Shown: positions 27,656 through 35,937 of the stretch, piece after piece
Layout: each line of letters opens with the position of its first letter
Numbering within the stretch: position 1 is the stretch's first letter
NCBI RefSeq assembly: GCF_029167105.1
Contig: NZ_JARFML010000028.1
Coordinates: forward strand, 36,437-100,436
Source of the DNA: Bradyrhizobium yuanmingense
Lineage (GTDB): Bacteria > Pseudomonadota > Alphaproteobacteria > Rhizobiales > Xanthobacteraceae
Direction: 5' to 3'
DNA length: 64,000 nt
The notes under the pieces: model-generated
Told to the model about the DNA's origin: nothing
Seen by the model: the letters and a program-made list of their open reading frames with translations, nothing else
The model's database searches: none
Position numbers and translations under genes: made by a program

Positions 27656-27786
27656 GCGCAGGGTGGGCAAAGGCGCAAAGCGCCGTGCCCACTATCTTCT
27701 ACAAACGCAATGATAATGATAATGGGGGCACGCTTCCGCCTTCGCTCTTCGAGCTACGGCGGACAAGTCGCTTTGCCCACCCTAGG
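27656..27786. repeat. GCGTAGGGTGGGCAAAG inverted-repeat element, copy B
   Basis: The left end GCGCAGGGTGGGCAAAG (27656) and right end CTTTGCCCACCCTAGG (27771-27786) flank a centre about 37 bases longer than in copies A and C; the extra DNA includes TGATAATGATAATGG. It lies between the convergent GST and CWC-protein genes. Confidence 0.8.
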
Positions 27787-27985
27787 ACACGGCCTCCGCC
27801 GCCGCTTTACGCAAGCACTCCCGGCACAGGCAGTCCTCGCCCTCGAGCGGCATCGGCAGCCGTGCCGTCTCCTCCGCGCACCAGCAATTGCCCGAGGGAT
27901 CGCAGCCGAATTCGCTGCCGCAACGGGAACAGGTGAGACGGCGCGCAAGTGCCGGCGCTGACGGCATTTCTTTCGGATTTGTCAT
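27782..27985 (-). CDS. cysteine-rich CWC family protein
   Basis: A 67-residue protein with eight cysteines in the family pattern: LTCSRCGSEFGC, then GNCWCAEE with the Cys-Trp-Cys that names the family, and CLCRECLRKAA at the end. It probably binds zinc. The function is not known. The overlap of its 3' end with repeat copy B by about five bases suggests the repeat inserted right at the stop. Confidence 0.82.
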   Translation of the reverse strand: MTNPKEMPSAPALARRLTCSRCGSEFGCDPSGNCWCAEETARLPMPLEGEDCLCRECLRKAAAEAVS

Positions 27986-28103
27986 GATTTCCGTCGAAGC
28001 TTCGCCGTCATTTTCATGGCGGGTTCATCTGCCGCTGCAGTATATTACGCGCCGACCGCGTCGAAAGGAAAGCGTCTCGCAACGCGCGAAGGACAGATCA
28101 TCG

Positions 28104-29657
28104 ATGGCCCGCGATTCGCAAGCCGCTCTCGTCGCGCTCAACCGCTTCGGCTTCGGCGCCCGCGGCGGTGCATCGGGCGATCTCGTCAACGCAAGCTCCG
28201 ACCCGCGCGGCTTCGTGAAGGCGGAGCTTTCGCGTCCCAATGGCGTGCTGCTGGAAGCGCCGGGCCTGCAATCGACGCCGCAGCTCGGGCAGGCCGTGTT
28301 TGCCTATCAGGACCAGGTCAAGCAGGCGCGTGAGGCGGCGAAGGCCGCCGCGCCCGCCGAGATGCCGGCCCAAGCGCCTGTCGATCGGAACGCGCCCTTG
28401 CGCCGCAATCTCTCGCTGAATGCCGCAGCAGAGATCACCAGCCAGATGGCCGATGCCAAGCCTGCCGACAGCGCACCGAAGCCGGAGACCATGCAGCCGA
28501 GCGCCGCCGCGCCGCCTGCCGCCAAGCCCGCGCCGCAGCCGCTCAATGTGATCCAGAAAACCTTTCGCGCCGAGGCGCTGGCGCGGTTGCAGCGCGCCAC
28601 GCTCGCCGAGTGCGGCTTCACCGAGCGCCTCGTCGCGTTCTGGTCCAATCATTTCTGCATCTCCGCCAGCAAGGGCGAGCTGGCGCGGATCTGGGCCGGC
28701 GCGTTCGAGCGCGAGGCGATCCGGCCACACGTGCTCGGGCGCTTCGCCGACATGCTGAGGGCGGTCGAGCAGCACCCGGCGATGCTGTTCTTCCTCGACA
28801 ACCAGCAATCGCTTGGGCCCGACTCGCGCGCGGGGCAAAACCGCAAGCGCGGGCTGAACGAAAATCTCGCGCGCGAGATCATGGAGCTGCATACGCTCGG
28901 CGTCGGCGGCGGCTACACCCAGGGCGACGTCACTTCGCTCGCGCGTATCATCACCGGCTGGACCTTTGCCGGCAGGCAAGGGCAGCTCGGGGTTCCCGGC
29001 TCCTTCGTCTTCAACACCAATGCGCATCAGCCCGGGCGGCAGGTCCTGCTCGGCAAGACCTACGATCAGGCGGGCCTCGCACAGGGCGAAGCTGCGCTCG
29101 CCGATCTCGCGCGGCATCCCTCGACCGCGAGTTTCATCGCCACCAAATTCGTCCGTCACTTCGTCGCGGACGATCCGCCGCCGGCGCTCGTTGCGCGCCT
29201 GCGCGACGTCTTCGTCAAGACCGATGGCGATCTCAGGGCGCTGGCGACGGCCCTGGTCGATTCCGAGGAAGCCTGGAAGGCGCCGCTCACCAAGATGCGC
29301 TCGCCATACGATTTCCTGGTCGCGAGCGGCCGCCTGCTGGCGCGCGTGCCGGAGGACCCCGGCGCCTATCTGAACAACCTCAATCTGCTCGGCCAGCCGC
29401 TGTGGTCGCCGCCGGGCCCCAACGGCTTTCCCGACAGCAATGCCGCCTGGGCCGCGCCTGAAGGCATCAAGCTCAGGCTCGACATCGCGGCGCAGATCGG
29501 CGCGCGGCTCGGCAACAACGTCGATCCGCTCGATCTGCTGGAGTTCGCCGCCGCCGATGCCGCCTCGGCCGAGACGCGGCGGACCATCGAGCGCGCGGAG
29601 TCGCGGCAGCAGGCGCTGGCGCTGCTGTTGATGTCGCCGGAAATGCAGAGGAGATGA
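28104..29657 (+). CDS. DUF1800 family protein
   Basis: A 517-residue protein of DUF1800, a large uncharacterised family usually paired with DUF1501. Features include the opening ALVALNRFGFGARGG, a proline/alanine-rich insertion (about residues 85-145), FWSNHFCISASKGE, the family core ENLAREIMELHTLGVGGGYT (about residue 254) and the TRIITGWTF-type segment (ARIITGWTFAG). No clear signal peptide is visible at the start chosen (MARDSQAAL). It overlaps the next gene by four bases. In planctomycetes and others these pairs are linked to the cell surface; the function is unknown. Confidence 0.88.
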   Translation: MARDSQAALVALNRFGFGARGGASGDLVNASSDPRGFVKAELSRPNGVLLEAPGLQSTPQLGQAVFAYQDQVKQAREAAKAAAPAEMPAQAPVDRNAPLRRNLSLNAAAEITSQMADAKPADSAPKPETMQPSAAAPPAAKPAPQPLNVIQKTFRAEALARLQRATLAECGFTERLVAFWSNHFCISASKGELARIWAGAFEREAIRPHVLGRFADMLRAVEQHPAMLFFLDNQQSLGPDSRAGQNRKRGLNENLAREIMELHTLGVGGGYTQGDVTSLARIITGWTFAGRQGQLGVPGSFVFNTNAHQPGRQVLLGKTYDQAGLAQGEAALADLARHPSTASFIATKFVRHFVADDPPPALVARLRDVFVKTDGDLRALATALVDSEEAWKAPLTKMRSPYDFLVASGRLLARVPEDPGAYLNNLNLLGQPLWSPPGPNGFPDSNAAWAAPEGIKLRLDIAAQIGARLGNNVDPLDLLEFAAADAASAETRRTIERAESRQQALALLLMSPEMQRR

Positions 29658-30877
29658 TGATGACCGACTGCGTCGAGAACCGGCTCCTCACCTCGCGCCG
29701 CGGTCTCCTGCTTGGCGGCGCCTCCTTTGCAGCCTGGGCCTACCTGCCGAAATTTGCCCGCGCGGCCGACGGGCGCGATCCGCGGTTGGTCGTGGTGATC
29801 CTGCGCGGCGCACTGGACGGGCTCTCGACCGTCGCGCCGCTCGGCGATCCCGATTATGCCGGCCTGCATGGATCGATCGCGCTCAGCGCCGACGGGGCGC
29901 ATCCCGCGATCATGCTCGACTCGTTCTTCGCCCTGCATCCGGCGATGCCGGAGTTTGCGCGCATGTATCGCGACAAGCACGCGGCGGTGATCCACGCGGT
30001 CGCGACGCCCTATCGCGACCGCTCGCATTTCGACGGTCAGGACGTGCTCGAAAGCGGTTATGCCGGCTCGGGCCGCGTGCAGTCCGGCTGGCTCAACCGC
30101 GCGCTGGAAGCGCTGCCGCGCGGCGAGCGGGTGTCCAGCGGCCTCGCGGTCGGCCCCACCACGCCGCTGGTGCTGCGCGGCAGCGCGCCCACCGTGGGCT
30201 GGGCACCGGTCGCGCTGCCGCAGGCCGATGATGACACCGCAATGCGCCTGGTCGAGCTCTACCGCCACCGCGATCCCGCCTTGGCCTCCGCGCTGTCGCA
30301 AGGCCTCCAGCTCGACAAGGCGGCGAGCGGCGACGACATGAAAGCGACGCGCGGCAATGCGGTCGCGCAGATGCGGCAGGTCGCGCGCGGCGCCGCAAAG
30401 CTGATGGCGGCTGATGATGGCCCGCGCATTGCCGCGCTCGCCTTCGACGGCTGGGACACGCATGCCAATGAAGGCGGCCCTGTGGGGCGTCTCGCCTTCC
30501 TGCTCGGCGGTCTCGACGGCGCGCTCGCCGAGTTCGAAAGCGGCCTGGGACATCGCTGGCGCGACACCGTCGTGGTTGTCGCCACCGAGTTCGGCCGCAC
30601 CGCGCGCATCAACGGCACCGAGGGCACCGATCACGGCACGGCTACGGTCGCCTTGCTCGCCGGCGGCGCGGTGCAAGGCGGCCGGGTGATCGCGGACTGG
30701 CCCGGCCTCAAGCTCGCGAACCTGTATGAAGGCCGCGACCTCAAGCCGACGACGGATCTGCGCTCGGTGATCAAAGGCGTGCTGCAGGACCAGTTCGGCC
30801 TGTCCGATCGCGTGCTGGCCGAGACGGTGTTTCCCGACAGCGCAAGCGCAAGGCCGATGAAGGGACTGGTGGCATAA
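29654..30877 (+). CDS. DUF1501 family protein with Tat-type signal
   Basis: A 407-residue protein. The N-terminus has twin arginines in TSRRGLLLGGASFAAWAYLP followed by a cleavage-like ARAAD, so it should be exported folded by the Tat system. The DUF1501 body has VVVILRGALDGLSTVAP, the alkaline phosphatase-like YRDRSHFDGQDVLESG, LAFDGWDTHANEGGPVG and TEFGRTARINGTEGTDHGT, with Asp/His residues in positions expected of that superfamily's metal sites. This hints at a hydrolase (inference). It is translationally coupled to the DUF1800 gene (ATGATGATG at the junction). Confidence 0.88.
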   Translation: MMMTDCVENRLLTSRRGLLLGGASFAAWAYLPKFARAADGRDPRLVVVILRGALDGLSTVAPLGDPDYAGLHGSIALSADGAHPAIMLDSFFALHPAMPEFARMYRDKHAAVIHAVATPYRDRSHFDGQDVLESGYAGSGRVQSGWLNRALEALPRGERVSSGLAVGPTTPLVLRGSAPTVGWAPVALPQADDDTAMRLVELYRHRDPALASALSQGLQLDKAASGDDMKATRGNAVAQMRQVARGAAKLMAADDGPRIAALAFDGWDTHANEGGPVGRLAFLLGGLDGALAEFESGLGHRWRDTVVVVATEFGRTARINGTEGTDHGTATVALLAGGAVQGGRVIADWPGLKLANLYEGRDLKPTTDLRSVIKGVLQDQFGLSDRVLAETVFPDSASARPMKGLVA

Positions 30878-30888
30878 TAGCAACCGCA

Positions 30889-30985
30889 GTCATTCCGGGG
30901 CGCGCGGAGCGCGAGCCCGGAATCCATACTCCCGATCGGGGTTATGGATTCCGGGCCTGCGCCTTGCGGCGCATCCCGGAATGAC
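30889..30985. repeat. palindromic repeat, GTCATTCCGGGGCGCG family, copy 4
   Basis: The ends GTCATTCCGGGG and CCCGGAATGAC surround a CCGGAATCCAT/ATGGATTCCGG inner pair. It lies between the DUF1501 gene and the heme monooxygenase gene. Confidence 0.75.
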
Positions 30986-31019
30986 GAGATAATGGCGCAG
31001 CATCAGGAGACACCACCCC

Positions 31020-31343
31020 ATGTACATCGCCATGAACCGCTTCCGCGTCGCCAAGGGCTCCGAGGCTGCCTTCGAGCAGGTCTGGCTCACGCGCGACACC
31101 CATCTCGACAAGGTGCCGGGCTTCATCGAGTTTCACCTGCTGCGCGGGCCGGAAGCGGAGGACCACACGCTGTACGCCTCGCACACCGTATGGGCGAATT
31201 ATGCGGCGTTCGAGGCCTGGACCAAGTCGGAAGCGTTTCGCGCGGCGCATCACAAGGCCGGCGACAACAAGCCACTTTATCTCGGCCATCCCCAGTTCGA
31301 GGGTTTTGAGGTGATGCAGACGGTGGGGCGCGGCGCCAAGTAG
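31020..31343 (+). CDS. heme-degrading monooxygenase, HmuQ/HmuD (IsdG) type
   Basis: A 107-residue dimeric alpha-beta barrel protein. It keeps the three residues needed in IsdG-type heme oxygenases at the expected places: Asn6 in MYIAMNRFRV, Trp67 in AFEAWTKSEAF and His77 in FRAAHHKAG. In Bradyrhizobium japonicum the relatives HmuQ and HmuD open the heme ring to release iron. This is therefore more likely than a generic antibiotic monooxygenase. It stands alone here, with no heme-uptake genes nearby and a repeat instead of a visible Irr-type box upstream. Confidence 0.82.
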   Translation: MYIAMNRFRVAKGSEAAFEQVWLTRDTHLDKVPGFIEFHLLRGPEAEDHTLYASHTVWANYAAFEAWTKSEAFRAAHHKAGDNKPLYLGHPQFEGFEVMQTVGRGAK

Positions 31344-31359
31344 CGCCGCGGTTCAAACG

Positions 31360-32301
31360 TCAGCCCAGCGTGATCCTGTCGATCTCGGTCATCTCTTCCG
31401 CGCTGAGTTTCCAGGCGATCGCCTTGACGTTTTCCTCGATCTGCTCGACGCGGGTCGCGCCCGCAATCACGCTCGACACTTGCGGGCGCGCGGCGAGCCA
31501 GGAGAAGGCGAGCTCCAGCATCGAATGACCGCGCGCTTTCGCGAAGGCCTGGAGCTTCTCGACGATGTCCTCGTTGCGCGGCGTGACGTAGCGGTCGCGC
31601 AGCCGCGGCACCTTGCCAAAGCGGGTGTCGGCAGGCGCGTCCTCGCCCTTCCTGTATTTGCCGGTCAGGAGGCCGCTTGCGAGCGGGAAGAACGGCAACA
31701 GGCCGAGCTTGTATTCCGTCGCGGCCGGCAGCAGGTCCTTCTCGATGTCGCGCACGAGCAGGGAATATTCGTCCTGGCAGGAGACGAAGCGGCTGACATT
31801 CATCGCGCGTGCGACGTACTCGGCTTCCGCGATCCGCCAGCTCGGAAAGTTCGAATTGCCGATGTAGCGCACCTTGCCCTGGCGGACCAGATCGTCGAGC
31901 GCGCGCAGGCTCTCCTCGATCGGCGTCAGCGGATCGTAATCATGCTGCTGATAGAGGTCGATGTAATCGGTCTTGAGCCGCTTCAGGCTCGCGTCCACCG
32001 CCTCCATGATGTAGCGGCGCGAGGCGCCCTGCTTGGTGCCGTCCTCGGCCATCGGCTTGGCGTATTTCGTCGCCAGCACGATGTCCTTGCGGCGCTCGCC
32101 CAGAACGGTACCGAGCACGGTCTCCGAGCCGCCCATGTTCGAATAGATGTCGGCGGTGTCGAACAGCGTGATGCCGAGGTCGAGCGCGCGATGGATGACC
32201 TTGCGCGAGGTCTCAAGGTCGGTGCGCTGGCCGAAATTGTTGCAGCCGAGCCCGACCGCGGACACGCGAAGGCCGGAGGCGCCGAGATTGCGAATTTCCA
32301 T
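31360..32301 (-). CDS. aldo/keto reductase
   Basis: A 313-residue NADPH-dependent TIM-barrel oxidoreductase. The catalytic tetrad is visible: Asp and Tyr in LFDTADIYSNMGGSE (about residues 46-60), Lys in VLATKYAKPM (about 80) and His in LYQQHDYDPLTP (about 117). The C-terminal cofactor part includes SVIAGATRVEQIEEN. It resembles the group that includes YajO and voltage-channel beta-subunit relatives. The substrate is unknown. The ATG is 51 codons into a longer open frame whose leader is not protein-like. Confidence 0.9.
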   Translation of the reverse strand: MEIRNLGASGLRVSAVGLGCNNFGQRTDLETSRKVIHRALDLGITLFDTADIYSNMGGSETVLGTVLGERRKDIVLATKYAKPMAEDGTKQGASRRYIMEAVDASLKRLKTDYIDLYQQHDYDPLTPIEESLRALDDLVRQGKVRYIGNSNFPSWRIAEAEYVARAMNVSRFVSCQDEYSLLVRDIEKDLLPAATEYKLGLLPFFPLASGLLTGKYRKGEDAPADTRFGKVPRLRDRYVTPRNEDIVEKLQAFAKARGHSMLELAFSWLAARPQVSSVIAGATRVEQIEENVKAIAWKLSAEEMTEIDRITLG

Positions 32302-32398
32302 GAAAGTTCCTGTCGGGGATGAGCGGCCGGCATTCTGACCACGATGCGCCGCAGCAGCAAGCTGCTCGCCGCGCTGCTGCCATGCCGGCAGCGCGCAC

Positions 32399-32438
32399 AA
32401 AAAAATGCGGCCCCTGTCAGACGCGGCGACTGACGGGG
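32399..32438 (-). terminator. probable rho-independent terminator after the GNAT gene
   Basis: On the minus strand CCCCGTCAG and CTGACAGGGG form a stem (one bulge), followed by CCGCA and seven T residues. The five-base gap before the T run makes it weaker than a textbook terminator. Confidence 0.5.
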
Positions 32439-32548
32439 ACCGCTGGGGGCGCATGATCGGTGACGGGGGCCTGACCAGACGCAGGGGCAGCCTAGCCTTG
32501 CTGTGTTACGCGCGGGTGACAGGCGGAGTTATCCACAGGCCGCCAAAG

Positions 32549-32611
32549 CATGATCCGGACCCGAAGGCCGCGTTAGCGCAAAGTGCGAAGCGGTTTTCCG
32601 AAAAGATCATG
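32549..32611. repeat. dispersed repeat containing GAACCGCTTCGCACTTTGCG, copy 2
   Basis: Inverted copy of the unit at 18880-18943, from CATGATCCGGACCCGAAGG to CCGAAAAGATCATG. Confidence 0.8.
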
Positions 32612-32625
32612 CTCAAAGAACCGTC

Positions 32626-33081
32626 TCAGAAGATCTTGCGATAGACGATGAAGCCGGAGCGCTCCGCGACATTGTCGTACAGGCGCTGCGCCGTGAGATT
32701 GGTCTCGTGCGTCTGCCAGTAGACGCGCGGCGATCCCGCCAGCTTCGCCCGTTCGTAGACGCCATGGATCAGCGCCGAGCCGACGCCCTTGCCACGCGCG
32801 GCCTCTGACGTGAACAGGTCCTGCAGATAGCAGGACGGCTCGATCGCGGTGGTGCTGCGATGGAACAGATAATGCGTCAGCCCGAGCAGGCGGCCGCTGT
32901 CCTCGGCGACCAGCGCATGCATCGGCTCATAAGCATCGAAGAAGCGCTGCCACGTCATCCCAGTGATCTCGGGCGCGAGCGCGGTCGGACCGGAGCGGCC
33001 GTAAAAGGCGTTGTAGCCGTCCCACAGCGGCAGCCATTGATCGTAATCCTGCCTGGTGACGGCGCGAATGATGAGCGACAT
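32626..33081 (-). CDS. GNAT family N-acetyltransferase
   Basis: A 151-residue acetyltransferase. The acetyl-CoA binding loop is LFTSEAARGKGVGSALIHGV (about residues 91-110), with the R-G-K-G-V-G form of the Q/RxxGxG/A motif. The N-terminal MSLIIRAVTRQDYDQWLPLW and C-terminal QTHETNLTAQRLYDNVAE segments are typical of the group. The start MSLIIRAVT is an internal ATG. The acceptor substrate is unknown. Confidence 0.88.
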   Translation of the reverse strand: MSLIIRAVTRQDYDQWLPLWDGYNAFYGRSGPTALAPEITGMTWQRFFDAYEPMHALVAEDSGRLLGLTHYLFHRSTTAIEPSCYLQDLFTSEAARGKGVGSALIHGVYERAKLAGSPRVYWQTHETNLTAQRLYDNVAERSGFIVYRKIF

Positions 33082-33167
33082 GTGAATTTCCGCGATCTCG
33101 GAGGTGCGCGATGAAGGGATGCCCTTCATACGTGATGATCCTGCTGCCGATCAATCACACGCTCGCC

Positions 33168-33980
33168 TCACTCCGCAACGCGCAAGGACCGGATCAGCTT
33201 GCGGCCGGTCGGATCGCGCAGCGAGCGGTAGTAGTCGGCGCGCGCCGGCGCGTCGGTATGGCGCACGAGGTCGGTCACGGGCGTGTAGCTCAGCATCCGT
33301 CCGCCATCGGGCAGCGCGGTGCAGACGAAGCGCAGCACCTCGCCGTTGCGCAGCGCGACGTTGATCGGCGTGGCATCGCCGACCCGCACCATCTCCATGC
33401 GCTGCGCGATGAAAGTGCCGAGCTCGTCCTCGGGCAGCGCGAACGCGCCGGTGTCGCGGCCGTGATACATCAGCGCGATGAAGGGTGGCTTCGCCTCGGC
33501 GACCTCGTCCGGCACCGCAAAGTAGTCGCGGAACGCGCGGTTGATGAATTCGGCCCGGGTCTCGGCATCGAGCAGCACGATGCCGATATCGACCTTGTCG
33601 AGCGCGGCCGACAGCCGCGCGGCAATGGCGTGGCTGCGGCGCTCGGCCGCGAAACTGCCGAGCAGCCGCTCGCGCATCAGCCCGGTGATGCCGGCGGTTC
33701 CGAAAACGGTGACGGCCAGGAGGCCGAGCGGCGCCAGATCGGCGGCGCCATGGCCGGAGACGCCGTGGCGGTTGAGGAAGAACAGCGCCGCGCCGATCAC
33801 CGCGACAATCGCGGTCGTCACGGCGGAGGCGAGACCTGCGAGCGCGCCGGCGAGAGCCACGATGGCGACGAACAGCGGGGCGGGCGAGGGCGCGCCGACG
33901 AAGCGATCGAGCAGCATCGCCAGCAGCAGGGTCGCTGCCGTCAGCGCCGGACCGGAGATCGCACGCCATCCGAACCGCAT
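33168..33980 (-). CDS. membrane protein with C-terminal PAS domain
   Basis: A 270-residue protein. The first 110 residues hold three to four membrane helices (ALTAATLLLAMLLDRF, APLFVAIVALAGALAGLASA, VTTAIVAVIGAALFFL, LLAVTVFGTAGITGLM), resembling the DUF4118 segment of KdpD. A linker helix (AIAARLSAALDKVDIG) leads into a PAS domain (about 135-255: GIVLLDAETRAEFINRAFRD). No kinase, cyclase or GGDEF output follows, so it is either a truncated sensor or a stand-alone input protein. The first ATG in frame is 14 codons upstream. Confidence 0.75.
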   Translation of the reverse strand: MRFGWRAISGPALTAATLLLAMLLDRFVGAPSPAPLFVAIVALAGALAGLASAVTTAIVAVIGAALFFLNRHGVSGHGAADLAPLGLLAVTVFGTAGITGLMRERLLGSFAAERRSHAIAARLSAALDKVDIGIVLLDAETRAEFINRAFRDYFAVPDEVAEAKPPFIALMYHGRDTGAFALPEDELGTFIAQRMEMVRVGDATPINVALRNGEVLRFVCTALPDGGRMLSYTPVTDLVRHTDAPARADYYRSLRDPTGRKLIRSLRVAE

Positions 33981-34108
33981 GGACCTGTCTCGCTCCTCCC
34001 GAACGAGGTAAGGCCGCAACACTGGCTGATTGTTGCGTGACCGCGATGCGATTTCGTGCGGCGTGCTTAAGGCGCGCTTGCGCGCAAGCGTAAGGCTTTC
34101 GGATGATT

Positions 34109-34258
34109 TTAGACCATGTGCGCGCGCTGCTGCAGCGTCGGCGCATTCAGCGTCGACGTGCCTGTGCCCTTGCGCGTGCCGACGATGATCAGCAGCGAGG
34201 CCGCGACCAGGATGGCCGCAGTCAGGGTGATTGCAACGACTACCACAGGTGATTTCAT
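34109..34258 (-). CDS. 49-residue membrane micro-protein
   Basis: The minus-strand frame starts MKSPVVVVAITLTAAILVAA, continues as one long hydrophobic helix to about residue 27, and ends with a polar tail (LNAPTLQQRAHMV). It is likely a single-pass inner-membrane protein. No known family is recognised. It lies between the PAS protein gene and a second micro-gene 73 bases upstream on the same strand. Confidence 0.6.
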   Translation of the reverse strand: MKSPVVVVAITLTAAILVAASLLIIVGTRKGTGTSTLNAPTLQQRAHMV

Positions 34259-34331
34259 CGACGTCCTGTCGCGATGCCGGTCGGCGCGGGCCGCACGGCG
34301 CCCTGAAGGCTGGTCCAGGATGAAGCGGGAA

Positions 34332-34508
34332 TCAGACCGGCAGGCCCATCGCCATGGTCGCCTTGGTCGACAACACCGTCAGGGTGACGATCAGGCACAG
34401 CGAAAGCGCGGCGACGGCGAGCGAAGCCGCGACCGCATGGGTGAGCCGGGAAGACGCGACGGTAGCGGATGGGCTCTGAAACCCCGCTGTGCCGGACGCC
34501 CGCATCAT
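34332..34508 (-). CDS. 58-residue membrane micro-protein
   Basis: The minus-strand frame starts at the first of two adjacent ATG codons (MMRASGTAGFQSPS) after a GAAGGA ribosome-binding site. It carries one hydrophobic helix (AVAASLAVAALSLCLIVTLT, about residues 25-44) and ends KATMAMGLPV. The topology is probably N-terminus in the cytoplasm. The strong ribosome-binding site and hydrophobic pattern support it as real. The function is unknown. Confidence 0.62.
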   Translation of the reverse strand: MMRASGTAGFQSPSATVASSRLTHAVAASLAVAALSLCLIVTLTVLSTKATMAMGLPV

Positions 34509-34663
34509 GGTCTAAATCCTTCAACACGCGAGCGAATCACCCGCGACTTTCCAGAATTTCCCAGTTTCAACCGGCAACATTGCGGCGACGACCGCGCCGA
34601 AAGTGGCGGGATTGCGGCAAAAGCGGCCCTTATGCCCGCTATTCGCCGGAGCGGGACGCGCCG

Positions 34664-35314
34664 TCAGGCGCTCGCGGCGATGCTGGCGGGGTCGTCGATG
34701 TCGGCCGGGCGCCAGTCCATGGTCACGAAGCCGGGCGCGGCTTCGACGCGTTTCAGCCAGTCCCGGATCGCCGGGAAGGTCTGGAGGTCGAAGTCGCAAC
34801 GGTCAGCGAGGTGGGTGTAGCCGTACAGCGCGATGTCGGCGACCGTGAGCTGGCGCGCGGCGAAATAGGGATTGGTCTTGAGGTGATTCTCCATCACCTG
34901 GAGCGCGCCATAGCCGCGCTCCATCCAGTCCTCCAGCGAATGGGTCTGCAGGTCGCGGCCGCCCTTGACCAGCGACAGCCAGAAATAGGCCGCGCCGATG
35001 TTCGGCTCGAGCGCGTGCTGCTCGAAGAACATCCATTGCAGCGCCTCGGCGCGGTCGATGCGGTTTTCCGGCGCGAGCGGCGTGCCGACGGCAACGTACC
35101 AGAGGATGGCGTTGGACTCGGCGAGATAGCGGTCCTCGCCGACCTCGAGCAGCGGCACCTGCCCCGACGGGTTCTTGGACAGGAAATCCGGCGTGCGGCT
35201 CTCGCCGCGCAGAATGTCCACCTCCACCGCTTCGTAAGGCAGGTTGAGCAGCGCCAGCGCAAGGCGGACCTTGTAGCTGTTGCCCGAGCGTTGCATCGAA
35301 TAGAGCTTGTACAT
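34664..35314 (-). CDS. glutathione S-transferase family protein
   Basis: A 216-residue GST with an N-terminal thioredoxin-like domain (MYKLYSMQRSGNSYKVRLAL, then NPSGQVPLLEVGEDRYLAES with the cis-proline and gamma-glutamyl site) and a helical C-terminal domain (HLKTNPYFAARQLTVADIAL, with the N-capping box TVADIALY). It is close in pattern to the GST at 50859 (shared SGN-x-x-KVR and NAI-x-x-YL-like motifs). The start was placed 44 codons into the open frame at the ATG that matches the family. Confidence 0.88.
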   Translation of the reverse strand: MYKLYSMQRSGNSYKVRLALALLNLPYEAVEVDILRGESRTPDFLSKNPSGQVPLLEVGEDRYLAESNAILWYVAVGTPLAPENRIDRAEALQWMFFEQHALEPNIGAAYFWLSLVKGGRDLQTHSLEDWMERGYGALQVMENHLKTNPYFAARQLTVADIALYGYTHLADRCDFDLQTFPAIRDWLKRVEAAPGFVTMDWRPADIDDPASIAASA

Positions 35315-35937
35315 TCTGGCGTTCGAATCCGAGGACGAGAAGACGCGGCGCTCGTTGCCCCGCGAGGCGGCTAAACAATGATGCCGATGCGAATCCGCCG
35401 CAAGTGCCGGCCGATAGAAAAACTCGAAAACCCTACCGCACTGCAATGCCAGGGAAGATCATTTCCGCGACGATGCAAATCAGTTCACGTATGCGTCAAT
35501 GCGTGAAGGTATCGCGCCGTGAATTGTGAATGGACGGATCTGTCGGGGTTCAAGCGTCAATGTTTCCGCACGTCATGGCCGGGCTTGACCCGGCCATCCA
35601 CGTCTTGCTGGTTACTGGCCGCACGAAGAACGTGGATGCCCCCGGGCCTTCGCCTCGCCGAAGCGGCTTCGGCCGCGCAGGCGGACAAGCCCGGGCATGA
35701 CGACTTCCAATGCACGCAAAATTGCTCCGAGGACAGGCCTTGCCGGATATGAGGGGTTTGGCCGGCAAAGTTGCGCAAAATTACGGGAAGTCGTGGCTTG
35801 AACCGCTCCAAATTGTAAACTTTTCCGGGATCGGGCCGAAGTTTCTTGCGGCCCAGCGGCACACGTTTTAGGGTGCCTCATTCCCACAATTGGAGTCGTG
35901 AGGCGAAGGGCTTCACGACGCTCGCCAGGAGATGATG
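35315..35937. other. intergenic region with repeat and leader hairpin
   Basis: Between divergent GST and aminotransferase genes. It contains a repeat (35571-35702), a less GC-rich stretch around 35790-35880 that may carry the aminotransferase promoter, and a GTCGTGA/TCACGAC hairpin at 35895-35919. No gene is seen. Confidence 0.55.
35571..35702. repeat. palindromic intergenic repeat, GCTTGACCCG family, copy 3
   Basis: A longer member: CGTCATGGCCGGGCTTGACCCGGCCATCCACG at the left, GACAAGCCCGGGCATGACG at the right, and an extra GCCGAAGCGGCTTCGGC hairpin in between. Confidence 0.7.

Larger units (their letters stand above)
32302..32625. other. intergenic region with terminator and dispersed repeat
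   Basis: Between the GNAT gene and the aldo/keto reductase gene, both on the minus strand. It holds a minus-strand terminator-like hairpin (32399-32438) and a dispersed repeat (32549-32611). No gene is seen. Confidence 0.55.
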
